Part shown: positions 1-7,849 of the stretch, one piece after another
How positions within the stretch are numbered: position 1 is the first letter of the stretch
How the letters are laid out: every line of letters begins with the position of its first letter
From: a virus
Virus record (IMG/VR): IMGVR_UViG_3300037264_005451
Location: 1 to 20,836 of that record
DNA: 20,836 bases
Direction: 5' to 3' (one strand)
The notes under the pieces: model-generated
What the model was told of the DNA's origin: nothing
The model's input: the letters and a program-made list of their open reading frames with translations, nothing else
Database searches by the model: none
Translations under genes and position numbers: made by a program

Positions 1-156
1 ATACCTGGAAGCGAGGAGTTCCCTCCTGAGCTTCTCTGATACATCGACGGATTTACCCGGCTCGACGATGACTCCTCCAACGTCGATCGGCACATTGACC
101 ATCCCTTGAACATTCAGAATGATCGTGGGCTGGTCGGTGACGTTGAAGACCTTCAC
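1..156 (-). CDS. Unknown small phage protein, 3' end off the window
   Basis: This reading frame begins with GTG at 154-156 and stays open for 52 codons to the window edge, so its C-terminus is missing. The start overlaps the TGA stop of the 173-aa gene (GTGA overlap), and a purine-rich AAGGGGAAG stretch just upstream can act as ribosome binding site, arguing for translational coupling. The visible protein starts MKVFNVTDQPTIILN and looks like a small beta-rich protein with a PGKSVDV turn. The family is not recognised. Its position after the capsid genes suggests a head-completion or head-tail connector neighbourhood, but that is only inference from gene order. Confidence 0.6.
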   Translation of the reverse strand, partial: MKVFNVTDQPTIILNVQGMVNVPIDVGGVIVEPGKSVDVSEKLRRELLASRY

Positions 157-674
157 TTCTTCCCCTTGCTCTTCTTCGACTTGTCTGGAGAAGATGGTTC
201 TTCTATAGGGGGCAATTCCTCTACGAAAGACGGCTCTTCACCTTCTGGCATCTGCTCTCGCATGAGGACTGGTTCTTCCACTTCCTCGAGCTGAGCCTTG
301 CCTTCGGCATAGGGCCTGACGTGAACGTTGATCGGCTTGTCCCGTGCAACAGAGTCGGCGGGGAAGTCAGGCATGGGTTTCGGTACAGTCGCCCTTCCTG
401 CTACCTTGAGGGTATTGAGGTCGAGCATACGACCATCGCTGGTACGCACCTCTAGAAGACCGAGTGCGGACTTAGCCTTGATCTCATCGAGATGCTTGAG
501 AAGTGTGGCCTCAGAGACACGCACCGGACGTGCTCTTCGAACAACGACATCTCCTCCTGCAAGCTTCTGCACGAACTTGGCCCTATAGGCCATAGCGTTC
601 TGCATTCGCAGAGCACGAGTGTGGCGCTTGCGAACGCCACTGTGGATCACGTAGACCTGCTGAGCGTCAGCCAT
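153..674 (-). CDS. Unknown 173-aa phage protein with acidic and Lys-rich tail
   Basis: A 173-residue protein starting at ATG 672-674, preceded by a strong GGAGG ribosome binding site seven to eight bases upstream. Residues 1-100 look folded and basic (VRKRHTRALRMQNAMAYRAKF, then VVVRRARPVRVSEATLLKHL). The remainder is a low-complexity acidic segment rich in Glu and Pro, ending in a Lys/Ser tail (PDKSKKSKGKK). It lies 17 bases after the repeat-containing decoration candidate and overlaps the start of the partial gene downstream, so it belongs to the head operon. The bipartite layout would suit a protein that contacts nucleic acid or an internal capsid surface, but no family is recognised and function is unknown. 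Confidence 0.85.
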   Translation of the reverse strand: MADAQQVYVIHSGVRKRHTRALRMQNAMAYRAKFVQKLAGGDVVVRRARPVRVSEATLLKHLDEIKAKSALGLLEVRTSDGRMLDLNTLKVAGRATVPKPMPDFPADSVARDKPINVHVRPYAEGKAQLEEVEEPVLMREQMPEGEEPSFVEELPPIEEPSSPDKSKKSKGKK

Positions 675-691
675 GGTTCCTCCAGGCCAGC

Positions 692-1720
692 TCAGATGTT
701 CTGGCTGGCGTCGTACTCGTAGTAGATGGCGTGATCACTAACACCATCCGCGATTGTATTTGGAGCGTACGAGCCGTATGGCAGATTGCTTGTGGTCGGC
801 GCTGTAATAACACCGTTGGTTACCAAAGCACCTGCCGCAATCTCACGAACCAAAGCACCCAAACCAGCCCGAGATTTGACCTTCCTGCTCACGCCAATGG
901 CGTCCGTGAAGGTGATCGTGATCGTCGCATCCGTACCATCAGCTGCAGGATAGACAAGACTCGAAACACTCTTGTAGAAATTGGCACTAGTAGCCGTCGA
1001 AGCCGACTGTGCCAATGCAAGAGTCTCGGTGATGACTTTACCTTTAGCGTCTGTACCTGTGATCACCACATTGGCCGGAGCGTCTGATGCTGTACCACCA
1101 CCCGTAGTGAAAACTAGTGCTCGTGGATTATTCACAAGGTCGTTCGTGATGAGGCCAGTGGGACCCACCGTGACTGGTGCTGCCACTGTAGCCGTCGAGC
1201 TCTTTACCTGAGATGCTGCCGCGCCAATGGCAACGGTAGCGTCAGTACCATCGCCAGCTGGATAATCCACCTTGACGATGGTCTTCCAGTGCTTGACGCT
1301 AGTAACCATGGCACCCGTCTGAGCCAGCACCAGGGTCTCCGTCTGTGCCGCACCGTATGGGTCAGTACCTGTGATGAAGACTGTAGCCGGCGCATCAGAT
1401 GGGGTACCACCAGCAGTGGTGAAGGTCAGCCGGCGAGGCCAAATTGCTAGCTGAGCAAGCCCAGCAGCAACCATAGCGGCAGCAAGCACCGTTACAGGAG
1501 AAGCAGACGTGGCTGTTGCCGCCAAGATGGCATTAGTCGCCAAAGCAGCGGTACCAGCCGCATTGGTGAACTCCTCTACTGCGATAGCGGCATTTGCAGA
1601 CATGTCATCTGCGATGTCCTGCCGAAGATCTGCGATCTCACCCGCAAGACCGCCGGTACCACGGGTGAGGTGGGGTTTCTGTGCCCTCTGCCCACTGAAC
1701 TGTCCAGATCCAAGTGCCAT
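692..1720 (-). CDS. Putative capsid decoration / head fibre protein with two repeated beta domains
   Basis: A 342-residue protein placed directly after the major capsid gene. Residues 1-95 are Ala-rich and mostly helical, with a coiled-coil-like segment around 25-60 (EIADLRQDIADDM). Two homologous domains follow, at about 97-166 and 200-270. Each has the order TFTT.GGT.SDAPA, ITGTD, TETL.LAQ, then YPA.DGTDAT. The C-terminus (YGSYAPN ... YYEYDASQNI) resembles tails of phage head-surface proteins. An AGAAGGA ribosome binding site sits seven bases before ATG 1718-1720, with two further copies upstream. Order and repeat architecture fit a capsid decoration or head-fibre role in the virion. That assignment is inferred; the repeats are seen directly. 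Confidence 0.8.
   Translation of the reverse strand: MALGSGQFSGQRAQKPHLTRGTGGLAGEIADLRQDIADDMSANAAIAVEEFTNAAGTAALATNAILAATATSASPVTVLAAAMVAAGLAQLAIWPRRLTFTTAGGTPSDAPATVFITGTDPYGAAQTETLVLAQTGAMVTSVKHWKTIVKVDYPAGDGTDATVAIGAAASQVKSSTATVAAPVTVGPTGLITNDLVNNPRALVFTTGGGTASDAPANVVITGTDAKGKVITETLALAQSASTATSANFYKSVSSLVYPAADGTDATITITFTDAIGVSRKVKSRAGLGALVREIAAGALVTNGVITAPTTSNLPYGSYAPNTIADGVSDHAIYYEYDASQNI
911..1123 (-). repeat. Repeat domain copy 2 in the decoration candidate
   Basis: Encodes residues 200-270 of the 342-aa protein, homologous to copy 1 (1223-1432). A spacer of about 33 residues rich in Ala, Val and Thr separates the two copies. Confidence 0.8.
1223..1432 (-). repeat. Repeat domain copy 1 in the decoration candidate
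   Basis: Encodes residues 97-166 of the 342-aa protein. It shares the ordered motifs TFTT.GGT.SDAPA, ITGTD, TETL.LAQ and YPA.DGTDAT with copy 2 (911-1123). This is a diverged intragenic domain duplication seen at protein level, not a recent DNA repeat. Confidence 0.8.
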
Positions 1721-1727
1721 CGTGATC

Positions 1728-1755
1728 TCCTTCTATGGTCCTTCTATGTCCTTCT
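1728..1755 (-). promoter_or_regulatory. Triple Shine-Dalgarno-like array before the decoration gene
   Basis: Three copies of AGAAGGA on the minus strand (1749-1755, 1739-1745, 1728-1734) recur every 10-11 bases. The last lies seven bases from the start codon and is the functional ribosome binding site. The extra copies may act as standby ribosome sites or simply reflect local duplication. Confidence 0.55.
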
Positions 1756-1761
1756 CAAGAG

Positions 1762-1796
1762 AAAGGGCGCCGGGCCTGCCAGCGCCGACGCCCTTT
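1762..1796 (-). terminator. Terminator-like hairpin after the major capsid gene
   Basis: Twenty-one bases past the capsid stop codon the transcript can form an 8-bp perfect stem, AAAGGGCG pairing with CGCCCTTT, around a 19-base GC-rich loop that offers an alternative inner GGCGC/GCGCC pairing. The 3' arm runs into TTTCTCTT, a moderately U-rich tract. It could be a partial terminator lowering expression downstream of the capsid gene, or an RNA-stabilising 3' hairpin. The U-tract is imperfect, so strength is uncertain. Confidence 0.5.
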
Positions 1797-1817
1797 GACT
1801 CACCCGAAGGTGATTGG

Positions 1818-2951
1818 TCAGAACGCCACGATCTTCGGGAACTTGAGTCCTTCGTCGACGCGGTTGTTGACCGCTCCCAATTGATCCTCGTCGCGAGGGA
1901 TGAAGTTCGCGATGAGAGTTTGTGAACCCGCACTCGGGTTCGCGTTGCCCGAGTAGAGCTCGAGCTTGCGCACTGCTGCGATGTTCGCCACCAAGATCGA
2001 GATGTCCTCCCACGCCTGGAAGGTGATCGTGTTGGCGATCTTGTCGATGTAGAACTTGGTGTTGTTCAAGACATAGAACTTCCCAAAGAACTCTGGCGCC
2101 GTGAAGCAGTACACATTGCCTGGACGGAGGATATCCGTCTTGATCGTCCTGACGTACGGACGACCGAGCAGGGTGTTGTACTTGAAGCCGTCGACCGTGG
2201 TCTCCGACTGCACGCGGTCACCGAAGTCTTCGACAGTCCACTGCAGGATGTCGTCCCAGTCCGGCTCCGACATCAGGAGCCGCTCAGCGCGCAACCTGTT
2301 GCTGTCGAGCAGCTTGAACAGGTTGACTACGTCTGGACGCTGGATGGGTCGCACCGTTGCGTCATCGGTCGTCGCAGAGCGAGCAAGCTCGCCCTTGATG
2401 ATCGAGAACTCAACCGGTGGGGTGCCACCCTGCAAAGTCGTTGCACTGAGCTCTGCCGAGACACCACCATTCGCCTCCGTCTGAAGTGCCTGTGTGGCAG
2501 CTTCGATGTGGATGACGAACTCGCGGTCCTCGACTTCCTGGATGTCCTTCACCGAGTTCTCTTCGATGACCTTGGTGATGGGCATCTCGTAGGCGAGGAG
2601 CTCTTGCTCCGTCTTCTGGAAGATCTCCGATGAGATCGTGAAGAAGGCGGCCTCTGCCTTCGCTGCACGGATGAACCGAGCAGTCGGTTGGCCACGGAAC
2701 GTGAGAGTCATCGCCCGGCTCTTCGGCTCGATGTCCACGATCTTGACCAGGGTGTCGTGATTGACCGACCTCTGACAGTCGGCTCTTGTCACCTGTTCTG
2801 GTGGGAGAATCTTCCGTGTGAAGCTAACTTCACGCAGACGGTCCCTGATGTAGGACCCGCCGTATTCGGCGATCTTCTCCTTGCCTTCGGCCGAGCTCAG
2901 CTTCTGAGTGAAGAGCTCGTTCAGCATACGAGACGGGATGCTGGCGCTCAT
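1818..2951 (-). CDS. Probable major capsid protein
   Basis: A 377-residue protein beginning MSASIPSRMLNELFTQKL at ATG 2949-2951. A strong AAGGAG site sits in a purine-rich leader. It is predicted to build the icosahedral head shell, probably in the HK97 fold shared by tailed phages. Support is its size, the order protease, scaffold-like, small capsid-associated protein, this gene, then a decoration-like gene, the helical N-arm, and the mixed alpha/beta body. Its base composition is GC-rich, for example 38 of 60 bases at 2161-2220. It is followed by a terminator-like hairpin, typical of abundantly expressed capsid genes. No single diagnostic motif identifies it, so the call rests on context and general character. 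Confidence 0.75.
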   Translation of the reverse strand: MSASIPSRMLNELFTQKLSSAEGKEKIAEYGGSYIRDRLREVSFTRKILPPEQVTRADCQRSVNHDTLVKIVDIEPKSRAMTLTFRGQPTARFIRAAKAEAAFFTISSEIFQKTEQELLAYEMPITKVIEENSVKDIQEVEDREFVIHIEAATQALQTEANGGVSAELSATTLQGGTPPVEFSIIKGELARSATTDDATVRPIQRPDVVNLFKLLDSNRLRAERLLMSEPDWDDILQWTVEDFGDRVQSETTVDGFKYNTLLGRPYVRTIKTDILRPGNVYCFTAPEFFGKFYVLNNTKFYIDKIANTITFQAWEDISILVANIAAVRKLELYSGNANPSAGSQTLIANFIPRDEDQLGAVNNRVDEGLKFPKIVAF

Positions 2952-2998
2952 TGCAGTGTCTCCTTCTTCCCTTCTTCTCGCTGGAACTCAGCCGAGGA

Positions 2999-3523
2999 TC
3001 AAACCCTGTAACCCTTGATGAAGCGAAGCTTACTGCCGTTGGTTGCGGGAAGCCTAGAGACGTAACCGACAACGGGGTGAGTGTCGGCTGCGCCACCGTG
3101 TCCAACCAGGCCCACGAAATTGCGGGCACCGATCGTGACCGTTGCCACCTTAAGTGGCTGCATCATGGTGCCGATGACTGCACCGCTACCGACGACCGCT
3201 GCAGCATCGAAGATACGAGTATCGAACTCGTAGTCTCCAAGCCAGAGGATCATCGTCTTTGTGCCCGAGAGGGCCTGCACATCGGCACGCCCTCTTTCCA
3301 TGAAGAGCGGGAAGGTTCTCACTGTTGCTGCCGTGCCGGGAGTGCCGATGGCCGCACCACGAACGAGTTTGTTCGTGGCATCGATCGTCATCCACTCACC
3401 GTCTACGAGTGCAACAACATTGGTTGGGTCCGCAAGCGTCTTGTCCGCAAGCGGGAAATCACGCCGCTGAACCGGCAGGATGTCCGAGACTGGCTCGAAG
3501 TTGATCTTTCCAACGGTGCTCAT
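2999..3523 (-). CDS. Putative capsid-associated (decoration or stabilisation) protein, 174 aa
   Basis: A 174-residue protein starting at ATG 3521-3523 after a near-perfect AGGAGG site. It is beta-rich with many Gly, Thr and Val residues and no Cys, and its mid-region is compatible with a compact beta fold (TKTMILWLGDYEFDTRIFDA). It lies immediately before the probable major capsid gene, 47 bases away, and the strong ribosome binding site suggests high expression. Small beta-rich proteins in this slot are commonly head decoration or cement proteins in other phages. No family is recognised, so function is inferred from context only. Confidence 0.8.
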   Translation of the reverse strand: MSTVGKINFEPVSDILPVQRRDFPLADKTLADPTNVVALVDGEWMTIDATNKLVRGAAIGTPGTAATVRTFPLFMERGRADVQALSGTKTMILWLGDYEFDTRIFDAAAVVGSGAVIGTMMQPLKVATVTIGARNFVGLVGHGGAADTHPVVGYVSRLPATNGSKLRFIKGYRV

Positions 3524-3544
3524 GATCGGTTCCTCCTACAGCCT

Positions 3545-3901
3545 TCAGCCGACGTCGCCCATGATGAAGCTCTCGAAGTCGGAAGAACCGACGTGTTGTG
3601 CTCCATCATTGTTCAGGCTGGCGAAGCTCATGTTCGTACCCATCATACCCACGGCTTCCTGGATGATGGGAAGACGTCCTTGTTCTGCCGCCTTCTCCAG
3701 ACTGCCAACCAGAGAATCCATATCGACGTCTGTATGAATTCCCTTCTTCTGCATGTTCTGCGCGAGCTTCTCACACAGTGAGTGTCTCTCCACAGTCGCT
3801 AGCTTGGAGAGTGCTTCATCTCTCTCCTGAGCCATAACTCGGAGTGCATTCTCCGCATCACGGAGAACGGTAGCGATTTTTTGATTGCTGAGTTTTTCCA
3901 T
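3545..3901 (-). CDS. Small coiled-coil protein of the head operon, 118 aa
   Basis: A mostly helical protein, MEKLSNQKIATVLRDAENAL onward. Residues 5-45 form a heptad-like, Lys/Glu-rich coiled-coil candidate; residues 45-80 hold a second helical segment (LCEKLAQNMQKKGIH), and the C-terminal 40 residues are Gly/Ser/Asn-rich and probably flexible. A GTG at 3902-3904 is also in frame. ATG 3899-3901 is preferred because the GAGG of the upstream stop region then has normal spacing. The gene sits between the large disordered protein and the 174-aa protein. It may be an assembly or scaffold partner, but no family is recognised. Confidence 0.75.
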   Translation of the reverse strand: MEKLSNQKIATVLRDAENALRVMAQERDEALSKLATVERHSLCEKLAQNMQKKGIHTDVDMDSLVGSLEKAAEQGRLPIIQEAVGMMGTNMSFASLNNDGAQHVGSSDFESFIMGDVG

Positions 3902-3909
3902 CACTCACC

Positions 3910-5376
3910 TCACATCGACCCGCCACCCATAGATGACGCATTGAAACCACTATGGCCCTGAGGAGTCGGCGTCAACATGGACGACTTCTCCTTCTTGGCA
4001 TCTGGTTTCGGTTCTTCTTTCTTCTCACCACTCACATCTTGAGCAAGCTTGGAGAGAAGAGCACGAGCTGCAGCGACCTTGTGCATGTCACCGGCGATGT
4101 TCTGAACAGAGCTGATCTTCACTCCGGCATTGCCGGTGTTATCGAACGCCTGTTCAAGTGTCTTGTCCGTTGCCGAAGAGAGTGCAGGCTCAGAGAGAAC
4201 CTTGCCGAGATCTTTCTTCGGATCTGCCTTCGCCTGCCCCTTCGTGTAGTCAATAGCAGACTGGTTTGAACCAACCATGCTTGCCTGACTGCTCACATCA
4301 CTTGGCTGTGCCGGTACTGCACTCTCTGACGCGCTTGCAGCAGGCGGATCAGAAGAACCTGCCGAGATCTGAGCCGGGTTGATCGCGTCCTCTGCCTTCT
4401 TCTCCTTGCCAGCCGAGAAATTCTTTCGAATCTGATCGACGATGGAGCTTTCCTTCTTCGCACAAGTACACTCACTCTTGGCGTGCTTGCAGTCTGGACA
4501 CTTCTCCTCGTCCTGACCGATCTTGAGGATGCGCTCGAGGTTCTTGGTAAAGAGAGCAGAAGCAGTGATGGTTTTGTCACCTTCACTCGGACCGATCTTG
4601 CCCTTCTCGTTTCCGATTGGATCGGTGGGCTGCTCGGGATGACTCATATCGGCGTTCGTCTGCATGGCGTTCGCCGGATCTTTGGCCACCCCACTCGACT
4701 CCATCGCTGGAGTCTTCGGAGGAACGTGTGCGCTCGTCGCTTGGCCTTGCTGACCAGCATCGACGTTCGTTTCACTCGAGGTCGCCTGCGTGACCTCGAG
4801 CGCACCAGGGCCATTGCCCGGAGAAACAGAAGGCTCGTCTGCCTTCTTCTCCATCTCCGTGGCGATGTAGCTCAGCGCATCAGCGAGCTTCTCCACGTAG
4901 TCGGTGGGCACATGACCAGCCTGTACCGACTGAGCAGATGCTTCCTTGTTCTGATTCTCACCCTGGTTGACCATCTGGCGTACTGCTTCAGTGGTGATAT
5001 CCACCTTGCTGATCGTGCCAGTCATGGCTTCCTTCACCAGGTCTTGAAGGGTCGGTCGGGTCATCATCGAAGCGCTCATCTGAACCTCTGCGGTCTTTGC
5101 GGGCAGGAGCTCCAAGCCCCTAGGCGTGGCACTCTTCTGTGCTGAAGCTCCGGCGTCCGGAGGTGGTGGCAAACCTGCGTTCACTCGTGAGTAGGTTGTC
5201 CTTGGAGCCAAGCCTCTCGGTCCGGTTTGCCCTGGTGCTGGCTTGTTCTCCAAAACTGGTTGAGGTAGTGGAGCGACGGTGTCCGATGACTTCACCGGAT
5301 CTGGAGTTGCTGAACCGATCGCCGTCGACTGCTTTCGCAGCCAAGCCTTGATGGCTAGCACTTCCTCGAATTTCAC
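3910..5376 (-). CDS. Large low-complexity head-operon protein with a Cys4 knuckle, possibly scaffold-related
   Basis: A 488-residue protein starting at GTG 5374-5376, with an AGGA site about seven bases upstream. Most of it looks disordered and rich in Pro, Ala, Ser, Gln and Lys. Short helical islands lie near residues 1-17, 107-137, 157-178 and 272-287 and near the end (KVAAARALLSKLAQDV). A compact CPDC...CTC cluster (Cys293, Cys296, Cys303, Cys305) could bind one zinc ion. Lying between the 255-aa scaffold candidate and the capsid genes, it may be an internal head or scaffold protein processed by the protease. Sequence shows composition and cysteines; the role is inference. Confidence 0.75.
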   Translation of the reverse strand: MKFEEVLAIKAWLRKQSTAIGSATPDPVKSSDTVAPLPQPVLENKPAPGQTGPRGLAPRTTYSRVNAGLPPPPDAGASAQKSATPRGLELLPAKTAEVQMSASMMTRPTLQDLVKEAMTGTISKVDITTEAVRQMVNQGENQNKEASAQSVQAGHVPTDYVEKLADALSYIATEMEKKADEPSVSPGNGPGALEVTQATSSETNVDAGQQGQATSAHVPPKTPAMESSGVAKDPANAMQTNADMSHPEQPTDPIGNEKGKIGPSEGDKTITASALFTKNLERILKIGQDEEKCPDCKHAKSECTCAKKESSIVDQIRKNFSAGKEKKAEDAINPAQISAGSSDPPAASASESAVPAQPSDVSSQASMVGSNQSAIDYTKGQAKADPKKDLGKVLSEPALSSATDKTLEQAFDNTGNAGVKISSVQNIAGDMHKVAAARALLSKLAQDVSGEKKEEPKPDAKKEKSSMLTPTPQGHSGFNASSMGGGSM

Positions 5377-5394
5377 CGTCGTTCCTCATGGCTC

Positions 5395-6162
5395 TCACTT
5401 CTGAGCTGGCTCGTCCCACTTCACTGGGTAACCGACTTGCTCGAGCAACTCGAGGGCACGAAGCTCGATCGCTCCCTCGGTGTTGTCGGCAGCAGCGATC
5501 TTGGTGCTGTCCTTGGCCCCAAGCACGAAGAGGGCATCTAGCCTCTGCTTGCACTCGTCACCAGGGAAGCCAGATGCAGCCGCCTTCTCGATCGCCTTCT
5601 TGGCAGCAAGCTCATCAATGGCACTTGCCGCCTTGGTGAACTTGGCCGGAACCTGGACACCGGGCTGAGTTGCAGAAGCTTCCTTCTGCTTCGCGGCTTC
5701 CTTCTCCATGGCCTCGCCGATCAGGCCGAGCTCTTGGGTGAAGGAGTGCGCGATGACACGACCGAGGTAGTCAGCCTCAGCGAGCTTCGCCTGGGCTTCC
5801 TTGGTCTTCTCAAATTCGCGGGCAGCGGCTTCCTTCTTCTCCTCTTCCTTCTTCTCTTCGTCCTTCTTCTCTTCGCCGCCGTTGCCCTTCTGGAACTGCG
5901 GTGGAACTGCCCCACCACCGTTGCCCTCAGGCTTCTTCTCTTCCTCCGGCTTCTTCTCCTCATCCTCTGCGGACTTGTTGAAGGTAGCCTCATAGAGCTG
6001 AGTGACCTGTTCGTCACTCAACCTGTTGAGGTCGATGCCATTGTCAGCTGCGAGCTTAGCGAAGAGCTCTGACTCTGCAGCCTTGGTCATGTCTTCTTGC
6101 GTGGGTCCACCGGGCGTGCCGTACATTGCAGCCAGGTCTATTCTCATCGTGGGAGCACTCAT
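5395..6162 (-). CDS. Putative scaffolding protein, highly charged, 255 aa
   Basis: A 255-residue protein starting at ATG 6160-6162 after a GGAGG site. Residues 1-60 are helical. Residues 65-125 are an extreme Glu/Lys low-complexity block (EEKKDEEKKEEEKKEAAARE) interrupted by Gly/Asn patches, and the C-terminal half is Ala-rich and helical. Highly charged helical proteins encoded just downstream of the prohead protease are the usual scaffolds that guide capsid assembly and are later removed. Order here is protease, this gene, 488-aa protein, then capsid genes, which fits. No sequence motif proves it. Repeated KxA stretches (KEASATQ, TKAASAI) could be processing sites. Confidence 0.7.
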   Translation of the reverse strand: MSAPTMRIDLAAMYGTPGGPTQEDMTKAAESELFAKLAADNGIDLNRLSDEQVTQLYEATFNKSAEDEEKKPEEEKKPEGNGGGAVPPQFQKGNGGEEKKDEEKKEEEKKEAAAREFEKTKEAQAKLAEADYLGRVIAHSFTQELGLIGEAMEKEAAKQKEASATQPGVQVPAKFTKAASAIDELAAKKAIEKAAASGFPGDECKQRLDALFVLGAKDSTKIAAADNTEGAIELRALELLEQVGYPVKWDEPAQK

Positions 6163-6201
6163 TGGATTATCCTCCGAGACTTACTTGTCACTTCCACGTG
6201 T

Positions 6202-7842
6202 TCACTGAGGGGAATCCCCTCTCCACGCCGGCATCTGCCTGTTTTCAGAAGGTTGTACCATCCCACTGGCCATATCCCCAAACGGTAGGTCGTTGAAGTA
6301 CGCCTGTTGGAGATAAGCAACTGAGAGTGGTGTGAACAGCTCATCGAGTTCAGCGCTACCGAGCTTTCTGAACTCCTCGCCTGATTCATTCAAGAATTCA
6401 GGTGTGTTGGCTACGAGGTCCATCACTTGTTTTCGATAGCCGTTGTAGGCACTTCCAATCTTACGAAGAAGAGCCGAGCTATGGGAAGAAGCCTCTTTCT
6501 TAGCCTCATCTGACTTGTCTGAATTGATCAATACCCGCTTCTCAATGAAGGGCCCTAAGGCCGAACGAGTGGCTAGAAAAGGGGAAAGCAATCTAGCCAG
6601 AGAAGGCATGAAGTCCTCTGGTTTGATCTTCACGCCACTGTTCTCGAGACTGATGGTGATCTTCTGAAACTCGTGCGGCTTGAGCAGCATGCCGAGACCA
6701 GCCGTAGTGGCAAGGCTCTTCTCGAGTGGCAGTTTTCCTAGAAGACGGATGACATCTTCCGGTAGATCTGGTTCGCCATTGGTGAGCAACGGCACCGCCT
6801 TACCAGCAAACTGACTCGGTACAACCCGCTTGTCGATCTCCCCACTCTTGTTCTTCGCTAGCTTACCGAAGGCACGCTTGAAGAGCTCATCTTCTACTGA
6901 AGCAACCTTGTCGAACGACGCAGCCTTTTCTACTTCTTCTGCCTCCATACCCAGGTCATCTGCGACCTCTGCAGAGGGCTTCGCCTTGTAGATACCACTG
7001 CCTTGAAAGATGAAGAGCATTACTTTAGCTGTCTTGTCAGCTCCGATGAACACAAAGCTGATGTCGAAGAAGCGTGGGAAGTCGTTGTAGACAAAGACCT
7101 TCCGCCCATCAGAGTAGATTCTGTTCATCTCACTCTTAGCGTGATCGCAGTAATCCTTCCTCGTGATGCTGAGTCCACGAATGGGCTTGTTCTTGTGGTA
7201 CTCGAGGACAGCTATCCCAGGATGTCTGTGCTTCTTCGAATCGAAGGTTTGCAAGGCAGAGACATACTCATCCCAATTGAGGCAGATGGAGCACGTATCA
7301 AACGGCACCTTGCTGCCCATCGAAACGTCTGGATAGTCACCGGCCTTGAGCTTGTCCCAGATCCCCATCCCACCGAAGTTCTCGCACTTGTCTTTGTCCA
7401 CTCGTGTCACGAGCTCGACGCGCTTCATGCTCGGGTTCCAGGCAGCGAGCTCTACCTCTCCATAGGCTCTCGAAACATCCTTGTTTCTGTGATGGGCGTA
7501 GGGATGGGCGTTGTAGAAAGTCGGGTAGCCATAGCTCCACTCCTTGGCCTTCACCTTGTCGAGTAGAGGATTGCTGCTCCAATCATCGGGCCGATGAATC
7601 AATCCAGCTTCTGGGAAGTGATCACCGTTGATGTTCGAGCCGTAGTACTCACCGGCGCCCATTGCATTGACGAGCACGTACTGAGACCCTTGACTGGGCG
7701 TCAGTCTCTCGATGTACCTGACGACGTCACTCATCAAAGAGGCGCTCGCCCTCTTCTCGAACTCGGCATCTGCCGGTCCGAAAAGTGGAACGGCAGTCGG
7801 CCCAAGCTCAGACTGCCCAAGGAAATGACTAGCCTTGAGCAT
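6202..7842 (-). CDS. Putative prohead (capsid maturation) protease, 546 aa
   Basis: The start is taken as ATG 7840-7842, with GAAAGGA just upstream and seven bases between it and the preceding stop. A longer in-frame version to 7899 would overlap that gene. The N-terminal 280 residues look like a phage head maturation protease. They carry SNINGDHFPEAG (69-80), an H-rich AHPYAHH block (112-118, catalytic His candidate), DVSMGS with Ser174 as nucleophile candidate, and DFPRFFDISFVFIGA (254-268). Cys184, Cys187, Cys232 and His234 (CSIC, YCDH) form a possible zinc site. The C-terminal 265 residues are an unassigned helical extension with several KxA stretches. The enzyme would cleave scaffold and capsid precursors inside the prohead. 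Catalytic residues are inferred. Confidence 0.72.
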   Translation of the reverse strand: MLKASHFLGQSELGPTAVPLFGPADAEFEKRASASLMSDVVRYIERLTPSQGSQYVLVNAMGAGEYYGSNINGDHFPEAGLIHRPDDWSSNPLLDKVKAKEWSYGYPTFYNAHPYAHHRNKDVSRAYGEVELAAWNPSMKRVELVTRVDKDKCENFGGMGIWDKLKAGDYPDVSMGSKVPFDTCSICLNWDEYVSALQTFDSKKHRHPGIAVLEYHKNKPIRGLSITRKDYCDHAKSEMNRIYSDGRKVFVYNDFPRFFDISFVFIGADKTAKVMLFIFQGSGIYKAKPSAEVADDLGMEAEEVEKAASFDKVASVEDELFKRAFGKLAKNKSGEIDKRVVPSQFAGKAVPLLTNGEPDLPEDVIRLLGKLPLEKSLATTAGLGMLLKPHEFQKITISLENSGVKIKPEDFMPSLARLLSPFLATRSALGPFIEKRVLINSDKSDEAKKEASSHSSALLRKIGSAYNGYRKQVMDLVANTPEFLNESGEEFRKLGSAELDELFTPLSVAYLQQAYFNDLPFGDMASGMVQPSENRQMPAWRGDSPQ

Positions 7843-7849
7843 GTTCCTT

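Noticed and set aside
2951-3781. A 276-codon open frame on the plus strand opposite the 174- and 118-aa genes
   Set aside because: The minus-strand genes have strong ribosome binding sites and protein-like composition; the plus frame is Cys/His/Arg-rich, has no ribosome binding site and mirrors minus-strand codon bias.
4483-5145. A 220-codon open frame on the plus strand opposite the 488-aa gene
   Set aside because: Arg/Leu/His-rich shadow of a low-complexity gene, with no ribosome binding site.
5830-5880. CTTCTTCTC-type repeats considered as a DNA tandem repeat or regulatory element
   Set aside because: They encode the Glu/Lys block of the scaffold candidate and are explained by that protein composition.
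6207-6221. Perfect 6-bp inverted repeat GAGGGG...CCCCTC at the end of the protease gene, considered as terminator
   Set aside because: The loop is only three bases and no U-rich tract follows on either strand; it lies within the last protease codons.
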